From the NCBI RefSeq assembly GCF_007990715.1, contig NZ_BJWY01000066.1, positions 1 to 40,009 on the forward strand: a DNA stretch of 40,009 nt, read 5' to 3'. Made by a program: the position numbers and the translations under genes. The notes beneath the pieces were generated by a model. That model saw only the letters and a program-made list of their open reading frames with translations. It was not told the DNA's origin and did not search any database. This DNA comes from Nocardia seriolae NBRC 15557. Its GTDB lineage: Bacteria; Actinomycetota; Actinomycetes; Mycobacteriales; Mycobacteriaceae. Positions 1-7,992 of this stretch are shown in pieces; within the stretch, counting starts at the first letter, position 1, and each line of letters begins with the position of its first letter.

Positions 1-1013
1 GCGCTGCGGCCCAGACCCCCGCCGACGACGATCACGTCCGGGTCCAGGACGGCGGTGACCGCGGCCACCACCAGCGCGATGCGCTCGCCCTCCTGGCGCA
101 CGACATCGGCGGCGACCGGATCACCGGCACGAGCGGCGTCGAAGACGCGTTTGGCGGTGAGGCGGCCGGTCATGCCGCGGGCGCGGGCGGCGCGCACGAC
201 GGCGTCGGCGGTGACCGCCTCCTCGAGCGCGCCGCGGCGGGAGGCTCCGGCCGCCGGGTCGCCGAAGGCGGCGGGGAGGAAGCCGACTTCACCCGCCGCA
301 CCGTGCGCGCCGGTGAAAAGCTCACCGCGCGAGACGATTCCGACGCCGAGGCCGGTGCCGATGAGGACGTAGACGAACAGGCGGCTGCCGCGGCCGCCGC
401 CGTGCGCGTATTCGCCGAGGGCGGCGAGGTTGGCGTCGTTGTGGACCGACAGATCGGTCACTCCGAGGGCGTCGCGGAGTTCGTCGAGCAGGCCCGCGCG
501 ACCCCAGCCGGGGAGGTTGACGGCGTAGTGCATGCGGCCGTCCTGGGGATCGAAGACGCCGGGGCTGCCGAGCACGGTGTGCACGACCCGGTCGACGGGA
601 ATCTCCGCATCGCCCAGGGCTTCTCGCACCGCCTCGGCCGCGACCTGCGCGAGCGCGGTGGCCGTGCGCGCACGGTTCGGAATGTCGGTGCGGGACAGGA
701 TCTTTCCCGACATGTCCGCCACCGCCGCGCGCAAGAAGGCGCGGCCGATATCGAGACCCAGGACGTAGCCCGCGGTCGGGTCCGGCTCGTACACGACCGC
801 GGTGCGCCCGCGCTCGGGGGCCACCGTCCCGCTCTCGCGCACCAGCCCGTGCTGTTGCAGGGCGGCAAGGGCGCTGGACACGGTCGGCTTGGACAGCCCG
901 GTGTCTCGCGCCAGCTGGGCGCGCGAGCTGGGCCCGGCGGTGCGCAGCTGCTCGAGCAGCAGCCACTCGTTGTTGCTGCGCAATCGCTGCCTGTTCCAAG
1001 GGAGTTCGCCCAT
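1..1013 (-). CDS. ROK-family transcriptional regulator (C-terminus outside window)
   Basis: Translation of the reverse strand from the ATG at 1013 gives an N-terminal MarR-like winged helix (about residues 10-70, including LARDTGLSKPTVSSALAAL), then an actin/hexokinase-type ROK domain starting at GYVLGLDIGRA, with the phosphate-binding stretch IGTGLGVGIVSRGELF and a late VIVVGGGLG. About 337 residues lie in the window and the last part is cut off by the left edge. A GGAG sits 4 nt before the ATG. The zinc-binding features typical of ROK proteins (a GH after the GE, and a CxCGxxGC cluster) are missing: the sequence reads AAGEVGFLPA, then GASRRGALEE, with no cysteine. ROK regulators usually sense a sugar or derived metabolite, and here the ligand cannot be told. 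It is divergent from the permease at 1137 and is probably its repressor. Confidence 0.9.
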   Translation of the reverse strand, partial: MGELPWNRQRLRSNNEWLLLEQLRTAGPSSRAQLARDTGLSKPTVSSALAALQQHGLVRESGTVAPERGRTAVVYEPDPTAGYVLGLDIGRAFLRAAVADMSGKILSRTDIPNRARTATALAQVAAEAVREALGDAEIPVDRVVHTVLGSPGVFDPQDGRMHYAVNLPGWGRAGLLDELRDALGVTDLSVHNDANLAALGEYAHGGGRGSRLFVYVLIGTGLGVGIVSRGELFTGAHGAAGEVGFLPAAFGDPAAGASRRGALEEAVTADAVVRAARARGMTGRLTAKRVFDAARAGDPVAADVVRQEGERIALVVAAVTAVLDPDVIVVGGGLGRS

Positions 1014-1068
1014 CGCACTCCGATCCTGATCCGTCACCCGGCCGACTGTAAACAATCGGCCCGACCCC

Positions 1069-1100
1069 TTGACTCAGATAGTAAAGGAATTTAACTTTAC
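1069..1100 (+). promoter_or_regulatory. Promoter with overlapping operator for the APC permease
   Basis: TTGACT (1069-1074) and TAACTT (1092-1097) are spaced by 17 nt, a sigma-A-like promoter reading toward the permease at 1137. Lying over the spacer and -10 is an inverted repeat, GTAAAG-N8-CTTTAC (1081-1100), in a locally AT-rich patch. Its position would let a bound repressor block RNA polymerase. The divergent ROK gene is the natural candidate; that assignment is inference. Confidence 0.55.
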
Positions 1101-1136
1101 AAAACCCTTACGCCCCAGCGCGACACGGAGGCAGCC

Positions 1137-2588
1137 ATGACCGGCCCCCGCACTCTGCTCCGAAGAATCGGCCTGTTCCAGGCCACGACCATCAATATGA
1201 GCCAGATGGTCGGCATCGGACCCTTCGTCACCATCCCCCGCATGGTCGCCGCCTTCGGCGGCCCGCACGCCGTCATCGGCTTCGTCGCCGGCGCGGTGCT
1301 GGCCCTGGCCGACGGGCTCATCTGGGCCGAACTCGGCGCGGCCATGCCCGGCGCGGGCGGCACCTACGTGTACCTGCGCGAGGCGTTCCAGTACCGCACC
1401 GGACGGCTGATGCCGTTCCTGTTCGTCTGGACCGCAATCCTTTTCATCCCGCTGATCATGTCCACGGGCGTGCAGGGGCTGGTGCAGTACCTGACCTACC
1501 TGTGGCCGTCCATGACCACCGGGCAGGGCGATATCGTCGGCCTGGCCGTGGTGGCGCTGGTGCTGCTGTTGCTGTGGCGGCGCATCGATTCCATCGGCCG
1601 CATCACCGTGGTGATGTGGGCCGTCATGATCGTGTCGGTCGCGGCGGTGATCCTGGCCTCCTTCACCCACTTCCACCCGAGCATGGCCTTCACCTGGCCC
1701 GAGCACGCCATCGACTTCGGACGCGGCGGCTTCTGGCTGGGCTTCGCATCCGGGCTCACCATCGGCATCTACGACTATCTGGGGTACAACACCACCGCGT
1801 ATCTCGGTGCGGAACTGAAGGATCCGGGCCGGGTGCTCCCCCGCGCGATTATCTACGCGGTGCTCGCGGTCATGGTGATCTATCTGGGCATGCAGATCGG
1901 CGTGCTGGGCGTCATCGACTGGCACGACATGCTCGACTCGAACAATGTCGCCTCGCAATCGGTCGCCTCGGCGGTGCTGGAGACGACGCTGGGCAAGGGC
2001 GCGGCGAACGTCGTCACGGTGCTGATCCTGATCACCGCCTTCGCCTCGGTCTTCACCGGACTGCTGGGCGGGTCCCGGGTGCCCTTCGACGCGGCCCGCG
2101 ACGGCGTGTTCTTCCGTTCCTTCGGGCGGCTGCATCCCAGGCACGAGTTCCCGATGCTCGGGCTGCTGGTGATGGGCGCGATCACCGCCGCCGGATTCGT
2201 CTTCGCCCGCCACGTCGGCACCTCGGCCACCCATCCCCCACTGGCCGTGCTGATTTCGCTGCTGACCACGGTTATGGTGATCGTCCAGGCCTTCGCCCAG
2301 ATCGCCGCGGTGGCGGTGCTGCGGCGACGCCAGCCCGGGCTCGCGCGGCCCTACCGGATGCTGCTGTACCCGCTGCCCGCGATCGTCGCGGCCGTCGGCT
2401 GGGCGGTCATCTACGGGTACGCCGACAAGGCGAATCCGGGCGTGCACCCGATCGAGTGGTCGCTGGGCTGGACGGCGCTGGGCATCGCGGCCTTCCTGCT
2501 GTGGGCGCGAGTCGAGAAGACCTGGCCGTTCGGGCCGCGGCAGATCCGCGAGGAGTACCTCGACACCCAACCGGCGTCCATGGCCTGA
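1137..2588 (+). CDS. APC-family amino acid/polyamine permease
   Basis: The 483-residue product is a polytopic inner-membrane protein with about 12 hydrophobic helices. It begins with the family's unwound first helix region, ATTINMSQMVGIGPFVTIP, and has a conserved GAAMPGAGGTYVYLREAF segment between helices 2 and 3, both typical of the amino acid-polyamine-organocation superfamily (secondary, cation-coupled uptake or exchange). Length fits the family. The substrate cannot be read from sequence; the absence of enzymes beside it gives no hint. It is divergent from the ROK regulator, with a promoter and overlapping palindrome in the 123-bp gap. A GC-rich hairpin directly follows the stop, suggesting a monocistronic unit. 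Confidence 0.88.
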   Translation: MTGPRTLLRRIGLFQATTINMSQMVGIGPFVTIPRMVAAFGGPHAVIGFVAGAVLALADGLIWAELGAAMPGAGGTYVYLREAFQYRTGRLMPFLFVWTAILFIPLIMSTGVQGLVQYLTYLWPSMTTGQGDIVGLAVVALVLLLLWRRIDSIGRITVVMWAVMIVSVAAVILASFTHFHPSMAFTWPEHAIDFGRGGFWLGFASGLTIGIYDYLGYNTTAYLGAELKDPGRVLPRAIIYAVLAVMVIYLGMQIGVLGVIDWHDMLDSNNVASQSVASAVLETTLGKGAANVVTVLILITAFASVFTGLLGGSRVPFDAARDGVFFRSFGRLHPRHEFPMLGLLVMGAITAAGFVFARHVGTSATHPPLAVLISLLTTVMVIVQAFAQIAAVAVLRRRQPGLARPYRMLLYPLPAIVAAVGWAVIYGYADKANPGVHPIEWSLGWTALGIAAFLLWARVEKTWPFGPRQIREEYLDTQPASMA

Positions 2589-2608
2589 CCCGGCCCGCCG
2601 GGGCCGGG
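2589..2608 (+). terminator. GC-rich hairpin after the permease
   Basis: Immediately after the stop codon, CCCGGCCC (2589-2596) and GGGCCGGG (2601-2608) form a perfect 8-bp stem with a 4-nt loop. There is no U tract, as is common for actinobacterial terminators. Confidence 0.45.
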
Positions 2609-2643
2609 GTGGCATACCCGCAGAACATCAGCAAATCCACAGC

Positions 2644-2649
2644 TATGAT
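2644..2649 (+). promoter_or_regulatory. -10 box TATGAT ahead of the MscS gene
   Basis: A good TATGAT hexamer lies 57 nt before the ATG of the channel gene, after the permease hairpin. No convincing -35 is seen at the expected distance. It suggests the channel gene is transcribed separately from the permease. Confidence 0.4.
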
Positions 2650-2705
2650 CCGTTTCGAATGCGTAAGAGGTCCACCTCATCACCCGATGCTGGGAGGAAT
2701 CTCGA

Positions 2706-3767
2706 ATGAACAAGCCGCTGATCTGGGCGCTGACCGTAGCTATCGCAATCCTCGGCCCGCTCGTCGGCATCATGACCCGCCGGCTGGTGGGCCGGATCGC
2801 CGCCAAGACCTCGGCGCGCAATCTCGCCGTGCACCGCATGGGTTTCGGACTGGCCCGCGACCTCGCCGTGCCGCTGTGCTCGCTGACCGGTCTGCTCATC
2901 GCCCTGTCGCTGCCCAACGGCCTGCCGTTCTCACCGCGCGCCGTGCACCAGGTCCTCGAGGCCGCGTTCATGATCGCCGTCACCTACGCGCTGGCCCGGC
3001 TGGCCGCGGAGGTGGTGACCACGGTGGCACGGCGGATCACCGGCATCTCCGGTTCGGTCAGCCTGTTCTCGACCATCACCCGGGTCATCGTGTTCGTGCT
3101 CGGCGTGCTCATCACCCTCGATTCGGTGGGCGTGCAGATCACGCCGCTGCTGGGCGCGCTGGGCATCGGCGCGCTGGCCATCGCCCTGGCACTGGAGGGC
3201 ACCCTCGCGAATCTGTTTGCGGGCGTGCACATCCTGGCCTCGAAAACGGTGCAGCCCGGCGACTTCGTGAAGCTCGACAGCGGCGAGACGGGCTGGGTCA
3301 GCGACGTGAACTGGCGGACCACCACCATCCAGGACATCCCCGGCAACTTCATCATCGTGCCCAACCGCAAGTTCGCCGATGCCATCCTCACCAACTTCCA
3401 CCGCCCCGAACAGGACATGGCCGTCACGGTCGACGTGTCCACCAGCTACGACAGCGACCTCGAACACGTCGAGGCGGTGACCCTGGAGGTGGCCCGGAAG
3501 GTGATGAAGGGACTCGACGTCGGTTTCGGGGGCGCGGATCCGCGCGTGCGGTTCCACACCTTCGGGGAGTCCGGCATCGAATTCCGGGTGGTGCTGCGGA
3601 CCCGGCACTACGAGGATCAATACCTACTGGTCAGCGAGTTCATCAAGGCACTGCACCGGCGCTATCGCCAGGAGGGCATCACCATCCCCTACCCGATGCG
3701 CACGCTGTCCTTCGCCCCGAACGAAGACCTCCGATCTTTGCTACCCGCCGGTCTTCATACACCGTAA
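2706..3767 (+). CDS. MscS-family small-conductance mechanosensitive channel
   Basis: The 353-residue membrane protein shows hydrophobic helices at about 4-24, 52-72, 84-104 and 120-140, then the Gly/Ala-rich pore helix at about 147-175 (core LGALGIGALAIALALEG), followed by the MscS beta domain (VQPGDFVKL, and the VPNRKFADA strand region) and the alpha/beta vestibule to the C-terminus. Such channels open under membrane tension to release solutes on hypo-osmotic shock. It is somewhat longer than E. coli MscS (286 residues) because of an extra N-terminal helix pair. GGGAGG upstream of the ATG supports the start. The next gene begins 24 nt after its stop. Confidence 0.9.
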   Translation: MNKPLIWALTVAIAILGPLVGIMTRRLVGRIAAKTSARNLAVHRMGFGLARDLAVPLCSLTGLLIALSLPNGLPFSPRAVHQVLEAAFMIAVTYALARLAAEVVTTVARRITGISGSVSLFSTITRVIVFVLGVLITLDSVGVQITPLLGALGIGALAIALALEGTLANLFAGVHILASKTVQPGDFVKLDSGETGWVSDVNWRTTTIQDIPGNFIIVPNRKFADAILTNFHRPEQDMAVTVDVSTSYDSDLEHVEAVTLEVARKVMKGLDVGFGGADPRVRFHTFGESGIEFRVVLRTRHYEDQYLLVSEFIKALHRRYRQEGITIPYPMRTLSFAPNEDLRSLLPAGLHTP

Positions 3768-3791
3768 ACCGTCGTGTGCGATGCTCGAAGC

Positions 3792-4682
3792 GTGAGCAAC
3801 GACGCTGAATTCACCGAACCCGCCCGGGTCGACTTCCACGGACACGGCGGCATCACCATCGCCGGGGACAGCTGGGGACCCCAGGACGGCCCGCTGGTGG
3901 TCTTCCTGCACGGCAGCGGGCAGACCCGCGGCTCCTGGAAGGACTCCGGGCTGGCACTGGCCAAGGCCGGCATGCACGCGGTGCTGCTGGACGCGCGCGG
4001 GCACGGCGACAGCGACTGGGATCCGGCGGGCAACTACCGCCGCGAGGCCATGGTCGAGGACCTCATGGCGGTGCTGCGACAACTCGGCAAGCCCGCCTTC
4101 ATCGTCGGCGCCAGCATGGGCGGCCTCACCGGGCTGATGGCCACCACCCACCCCGAGCACGCACGCATCACCGGCCTGGTGCTGGTGGACGTGGTGCCGC
4201 GCCCGGAGCGCAAGGGCGTCGAACGCGTCATCAACTTCCTGAGCAGCAATCCCGAGGGCTTCGCCAGCCTCGAGGAGGCCGCCGACGCGGTCGCGGCCTA
4301 TCTCCCCCACCGCCGCCGCCCGCGCAATCCCGAAGGGCTGCAGCGCAATCTGCGACTGCGCGCAGACGGCCGCTGGTACTGGCACTGGGACCCGGCAATG
4401 ATGGGCGGCCCGCGCGACGGCCGCGGCGAGGAGATCGACGTGCACACCGAGGCCCTGGAGAACGCGGCGCGACAGCTGAGCATCCCCGTGCTGCTGGTGC
4501 GCGGACGGCTCTCGGACGTGGTCAGCGACGAGGGCGTGGCCGCCTTCCGGGCCCTGGTCCCGCACGCCGACTACGCCGAGATCGGCACCGCCGCCCATAC
4601 CGCCGCCAGCGACGCCAATGACGAATTCACCGACGCGGTGGTGGATTTCGTGCGCGCCCAGGTCGGCACGCCGGAGCGTTAG
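3792..4682 (+). CDS. Alpha/beta-fold hydrolase
   Basis: A 296-residue soluble hydrolase with an oxyanion-hole HGSGQTRGSW segment (His40-Gly41), nucleophile elbow GASMGG with Ser108, a probable acid in the RGRLSDVVSD region near residue 247, and a catalytic His in GTAAHTAA near residue 275. The layout resembles epoxide-hydrolase/haloperoxidase-type esterases, but the substrate is unknown. I chose GTG 3792 because the sequence before it holds an extended -10-like TGCGATGCT and leaves a short or no leader; a GTG at 3774 in the same frame would add six residues. It sits 24 nt after the MscS stop and converges on the TetR gene, with stops only 3 nt apart. Confidence 0.85.
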   Translation: MSNDAEFTEPARVDFHGHGGITIAGDSWGPQDGPLVVFLHGSGQTRGSWKDSGLALAKAGMHAVLLDARGHGDSDWDPAGNYRREAMVEDLMAVLRQLGKPAFIVGASMGGLTGLMATTHPEHARITGLVLVDVVPRPERKGVERVINFLSSNPEGFASLEEAADAVAAYLPHRRRPRNPEGLQRNLRLRADGRWYWHWDPAMMGGPRDGRGEEIDVHTEALENAARQLSIPVLLVRGRLSDVVSDEGVAAFRALVPHADYAEIGTAAHTAASDANDEFTDAVVDFVRAQVGTPER

Positions 4683-4685
4683 CGC

Positions 4686-5285
4686 TCAGTCCCGGACGAA
4701 CACCCGGTCGAGCATGTGGTCGAGCAACTCGACCGCCCGCTCCCGGGTGGCTCCACCGGCCAGGATGGCCTGGCTGACGCCGGTCACCGCGAGCACGATC
4801 AGCTCGGCGTCGAGTTCGGTTGCGAGCGCCTCGGATTCGCCCGGCCGCTCGCGGCGCAGCTGCTCGGTGAAACTCGTCATCAGGTATCGAGGCGCACCCA
4901 TCATCTCCTCGGAGGTGACGGTGTTCCCGGTCAGATTGGCCGCGTGGAACGCCGCGAACACCAGATTGTCCTGGTGCCGAACATCATCGAGCGGAATCCA
5001 CCCGAGCGACACCGCCCGGATCACCTCGCGCGGCGAAGCGTCCGGCCCCAGCCCCCCGAGCGCCTGCGCGAACCCCTTCCCCCAGTCCTCCACCACGGCC
5101 CGATGCGTCGCCAGCATCAGATCCCGCTTGGTGCCGAAGTAATACTGAATCAGCCGCACCGAAATCCCGGCCTCGGCCGCGACCGATTGGAAGGTGGCGG
5201 CATCGAGTCCGCCGGCGGCGATGACCTTCCGCGCGGCGGTGGTGATCTCCCGCCGCCGCTGCTCGTGATCGACCAAACGCGGCAT
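4686..5285 (-). CDS. TetR-family repressor of the adjacent hydrolase pair
   Basis: The 199-residue protein has an N-terminal TetR helix-turn-helix at about residues 31-53 (TFQSVAAEAGISVRLIQYYF) and an all-helical ligand/dimerisation domain; the C-terminal part, with RHQDNLVFAAFHA and an AILAGG helix, resembles the BetI-like C-terminal fold. The ATG at 5285 follows a strong GGAGGAGA ribosome site at good spacing; a longer open frame to 5345 would run through the operator and is unlikely. It is divergent from two alpha/beta hydrolases, with paired 18-bp operators in the gap, so autoregulation and control of the hydrolases are very likely. The inducer is unknown, perhaps an ester or its hydrolysis product. 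Confidence 0.9.
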   Translation of the reverse strand: MPRLVDHEQRRREITTAARKVIAAGGLDAATFQSVAAEAGISVRLIQYYFGTKRDLMLATHRAVVEDWGKGFAQALGGLGPDASPREVIRAVSLGWIPLDDVRHQDNLVFAAFHAANLTGNTVTSEEMMGAPRYLMTSFTEQLRRERPGESEALATELDAELIVLAVTGVSQAILAGGATRERAVELLDHMLDRVFVRD

Positions 5286-5327
5286 CTGTACCGACTCTCC
5301 TCCGGCTCCCGTGGTTCGAGGTTTTTG

Positions 5328-5367
5328 ATGGTACGCCCATACCATTTTTATGGTACGTTCATATCAT
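5328..5367. promoter_or_regulatory. Two tandem TetR operators in the divergent promoter
   Basis: Two copies of an 18-bp inverted repeat are present. Site 1 (5328-5345) is ATGGTA-N6-TACCAT with perfect arms; site 2 (5350-5367) is ATGGTA-N6-TATCAT with one mismatch. Spacer bases are similar (CGCCCA and CGTTCA). Start-to-start distance is 22 bp, two helical turns, so two dimers would bind the same DNA face. Site 2 includes TATCAT (5362-5367), a possible -10 for the hydrolase genes, and lies 25 nt before their ATG. Confidence 0.8.
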
Positions 5368-5392
5368 CAACGATGATGAGCGGGGAGACGCG

Positions 5393-6289
5393 ATGGCCAA
5401 GATCGGGCAATGGAAGAGCGAGGCGGCACGGGACGCCTACCTGAAGGCCTATGCGTCGCTGTCGGCACTGTGGACGATCCCGTTCACCGAGTTCGATGTC
5501 GAAACTTCTTACGGGAAAACACATGTCCGCAAGTGCGGCAGTGGTGCGGGCACACCGCTGGCCCTGATTCCCCCGGTGATGGGAAACGGGGCCGTCTGGT
5601 ATCCGATCATCGAGCGGCTGGCCGCCGAGCGGACCGTCTATGCGCTCGACATCATCGGCGGGCCGGGACTCAGCGTGCAGACCGCACCCATCACCGGCCG
5701 AGCCGATTACGCCGGCTGGCTCGACGAGACCCTCGCGGCACTCGACCTGCCACACGCCCACATCATGGGGTATTCCGATGGCGGGTGGCGGGCGTTCATG
5801 GCCGGGGTCGACGGTTCGAAGCGGATCGCCAGCCTGCTACTGGTCGAAGCGGGCGGGGCGGTCGGCAAGACCCCGTGGGGTGTGCTGTTCAAGATGATCC
5901 GCTACGCCATTCCGCCGTCGGAGAAGAACATGCGCAAAGCGGCCGAATGGCTGATGCCCGGCAACATTCCGGTCGACGAGGAAATGGCCTGCGCGAAGGC
6001 CGGACTCGGCTACCGGACGCGGTCGCCGTGGCCACAGCGCCTCAAAGACGAAGAGTTGCAAGCGATCACCGCCCCCGTATTGCTCATCTACGGCGCCGAC
6101 TCGGTACTCGGCGACGCCGAGGCGTCCGCGGCCCGCGCATTGCAGCAGATTCCGCGGTGCGAGGTGGAGATCTATCCGGGCGCCACACATGGGTTGCTGT
6201 TCCAGGGCCGTGACATGGATGCGGTGCTCGACCGGATCCTCGGCTTCGCCGACCGGCACGATCCCGCGAAAGCGCCACACACCAACTGA
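5393..6289 (+). CDS. Alpha/beta-fold hydrolase, first of a tandem pair
   Basis: A 298-residue protein with an N-terminal helix (residues 6-25), GTHVRKCGSG-type strand entry, nucleophile elbow GYSDGG with Ser128, a probable acid in IYGADSVLGD, and a catalytic His in GATHGLLF near residue 265. No signal peptide is present. It resembles small carboxylesterases of the YbfK type, an assignment from memory and tentative. It shares length, N-terminal motif and overall plan with the next gene (6335), and the two were probably produced by duplication. The paired TetR operators lie just upstream. Substrate unknown. Confidence 0.85.
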   Translation: MAKIGQWKSEAARDAYLKAYASLSALWTIPFTEFDVETSYGKTHVRKCGSGAGTPLALIPPVMGNGAVWYPIIERLAAERTVYALDIIGGPGLSVQTAPITGRADYAGWLDETLAALDLPHAHIMGYSDGGWRAFMAGVDGSKRIASLLLVEAGGAVGKTPWGVLFKMIRYAIPPSEKNMRKAAEWLMPGNIPVDEEMACAKAGLGYRTRSPWPQRLKDEELQAITAPVLLIYGADSVLGDAEASAARALQQIPRCEVEIYPGATHGLLFQGRDMDAVLDRILGFADRHDPAKAPHTN

Positions 6290-6334
6290 GTTCACCGATG
6301 TGGACCAAAGCTTCACAGGGGAAGGGGAGGCCGG

Positions 6335-7219
6335 ATGGCCAACAAGATCGGACGTTTCACCAGCGCGAAGGCCAAGGCCAACTACCTGCACGCCTATGAC
6401 GCCGTGGCCGCGCAATGGCCGGTGCCGTCAACGGATCTGGATATCAAGACGTCGTACGGGAACACGCGGGTGCGCGAATCGGGATCCGGGTACGACACAC
6501 CGATCGTGCTGTTGCCCGGGATGCCGGGTAATGGGCTGTTCTGGGAGTCGGTCATCGAGGATCTGTCACGGGATCGGGTGGTGTACACCATCGATCCGCT
6601 CGGCTGGGCGGGACGCAGCGAGCAGACCGCTCCGCTGCGCGACGAGGCCGACATCGTCGCGTGGCTGATCGAGGTGTTCGACGGGCTCGGCGCCGATCGC
6701 GTACACCTGGCCGGGTATTCGGTCGGTTCGTGGCTGTCGCTGTTGGTCGGCGTGCGGCATTCCGAACGGCTGGCCAGCCTGACCATGCTCGAACCCGGCG
6801 GGGCCACCTTCGCCAAGCCGAAGTGGAGTGTGCTGTTCAAATTCCTTGTCGGCGGGATCATTCCGACTCGCAAGCGCATGGAAAAGATCATGGAGTGGCT
6901 GACGCCGGGTGTGCGACACCGGGAGGAGGTGTGGGCAATGATGTTGGGCGCGATCAGGTTCCGGCTGGCCATACCATGGGAGCGGCCGCTCACCGACGAG
7001 CAATTGGCGGCCGTCACCGCGCCCACCACGGTGTTGTTCGGGGCCGACACCGTCGCCAATGATCCGGAGGTCGGGGCGCGACGGGCCCGGGAGCACATCC
7101 GAGGGGCTGTGGTCGATATCTACCCCGGCGTGGGCCACGAGATGCTGTGGGCGATCCCCGAACAGGTAATTCCACGGTTCCTGGACTTCGTGAAGCAGCA
7201 CGATCAGGTTCGGGCCTGA
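6335..7219 (+). CDS. Alpha/beta-fold hydrolase, second of a tandem pair
   Basis: A 294-residue paralogue of the preceding hydrolase, starting with the same KIGRFTSAKAKANYLHAY-type helix and with nucleophile elbow GYSVGS (Ser129), acid region LFGADTVAND, and catalytic His in GVGHEML near residue 270. Because the oxyanion and cap regions differ from the first copy, the two probably accept different esters. It begins 45 nt after the first gene's stop behind a strong AGGGGAAGGGGAGG ribosome site and is likely co-transcribed from the TetR-controlled promoter. Confidence 0.85.
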   Translation: MANKIGRFTSAKAKANYLHAYDAVAAQWPVPSTDLDIKTSYGNTRVRESGSGYDTPIVLLPGMPGNGLFWESVIEDLSRDRVVYTIDPLGWAGRSEQTAPLRDEADIVAWLIEVFDGLGADRVHLAGYSVGSWLSLLVGVRHSERLASLTMLEPGGATFAKPKWSVLFKFLVGGIIPTRKRMEKIMEWLTPGVRHREEVWAMMLGAIRFRLAIPWERPLTDEQLAAVTAPTTVLFGADTVANDPEVGARRAREHIRGAVVDIYPGVGHEMLWAIPEQVIPRFLDFVKQHDQVRA

Positions 7220-7258
7220 GCGATCGCAGACGCGGCATGCGCAAGATCCCGACGACAT

Positions 7259-7288
7259 GCGAACGTATGTTCGATATTGTGGTAGGTT
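7259..7288 (+). promoter_or_regulatory. LexA (SOS) box and -10 of the alkB-like gene
   Basis: CGAAC-GTAT-GTTCGA (7260-7274) matches the actinobacterial LexA box TCGAAC-N4-GTTCGA at 11 of 12 defined positions (7259 is G rather than T). A -10 box TAGGTT (7283-7288) follows, and the ATG at 7296 is 7 nt downstream, so the transcript is leaderless or nearly so. The LexA box therefore covers the -35 zone, a position expected to give repression. Confidence 0.75.
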
Positions 7289-7295
7289 CGGTCGC

Positions 7296-7922
7296 ATGTC
7301 GACGCCACTGCAGGGATCGCTGCTCGATGGGTTCGGGGAGGTCGGGGTCGGTGCGCTGGAGGAGATCCGGCGCACCGAGCTCGGGGATGGCGCGTGGGTG
7401 GATGTGCTGCCGGGGTGGTTGAGCGGGGCCGATGAGGTGTTCGCACGGCTGGCGGCGCGGGTGCCGTGGCGGGCGGATCGGCGGGCCATGTACGACCGGG
7501 TGGTGGATGTGCCTCGGCTGCTGTGTTTTTACGAGGAAGGGCGCGAGCTGCCGGATCCGGTGCTGGGCGAGGCGCGGGAGGCGCTGACCGCGCACTACGC
7601 CGGGGAGCTCGGGGAGCCGTTCACCACGTCGGGGCTGTGCTATTACCGCGACGGGAACGACAGTGTCGCCTGGCACGGGGATACGTTCGGGCGCGGCGCG
7701 ACCGACGACACCATGGTGGCCATCGTGTCCGTAGGCGCGGCGCGGGCGCTGCTACTGCGGCCGCGCGGTGGTGGCGCGAGCGTGCGGTATCCGCTGGGGC
7801 ACGGGGATCTCATCGTGATGGGTGGGTCCTGCCAGAGGACGTGGGAGCACGCCATTCCCAAGACGCGGCGGCCGGTGGGCCCGCGCATCAGCATTCAGTT
7901 CCGCCCGCGCGGCGTCCGGTAG
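7296..7922 (+). CDS. AlkB-like Fe(II)/2-oxoglutarate dioxygenase (DNA/RNA alkylation repair)
   Basis: The 208-residue protein has the AlkB core: SGLCYYRDGNDSVAWHGD gives the HxD metal ligands His127 and Asp129, WEHAIPK supplies His185, and RISIQFR supplies Arg197 and Arg203, the 2-oxoglutarate-binding pair. The family removes methyl lesions such as 1-methyladenine and 3-methylcytosine by oxidative demethylation. Length is about that of E. coli AlkB (216). I start at ATG 7296 because the -10 box lies only 7 nt before it; an upstream in-frame ATG at 7257 precedes the promoter. A near-perfect LexA box upstream points to SOS induction. It converges on a FAD monooxygenase with a shared terminator between. 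Confidence 0.88.
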   Translation: MSTPLQGSLLDGFGEVGVGALEEIRRTELGDGAWVDVLPGWLSGADEVFARLAARVPWRADRRAMYDRVVDVPRLLCFYEEGRELPDPVLGEAREALTAHYAGELGEPFTTSGLCYYRDGNDSVAWHGDTFGRGATDDTMVAIVSVGAARALLLRPRGGGASVRYPLGHGDLIVMGGSCQRTWEHAIPKTRRPVGPRISIQFRPRGVR

Positions 7923-7936
7923 ACGAGGGGTCCGGA

Positions 7937-7977
7937 CGCCGCCCTATCCCGCTGCGCCGCAACGGGATAGGGCGGCG
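7937..7977. terminator. Bidirectional terminator between alkB-like and FAD monooxygenase genes
   Basis: CGCCGCCCTATCCCG (7937-7951) pairs perfectly with 7963-7977 to form a 15-bp stem with an 11-nt loop, placed between two convergent genes. Confidence 0.7.
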
Positions 7978-7992
7978 TACGGTCCGGCCGGA

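Noticed and set aside
1041..1060. Second small inverted repeat GCCGA-N10-TCGGC in the ROK-permease gap
   Set aside because: Five-base arms rich in G and C are expected by chance in this genome; only a weak site can be claimed.
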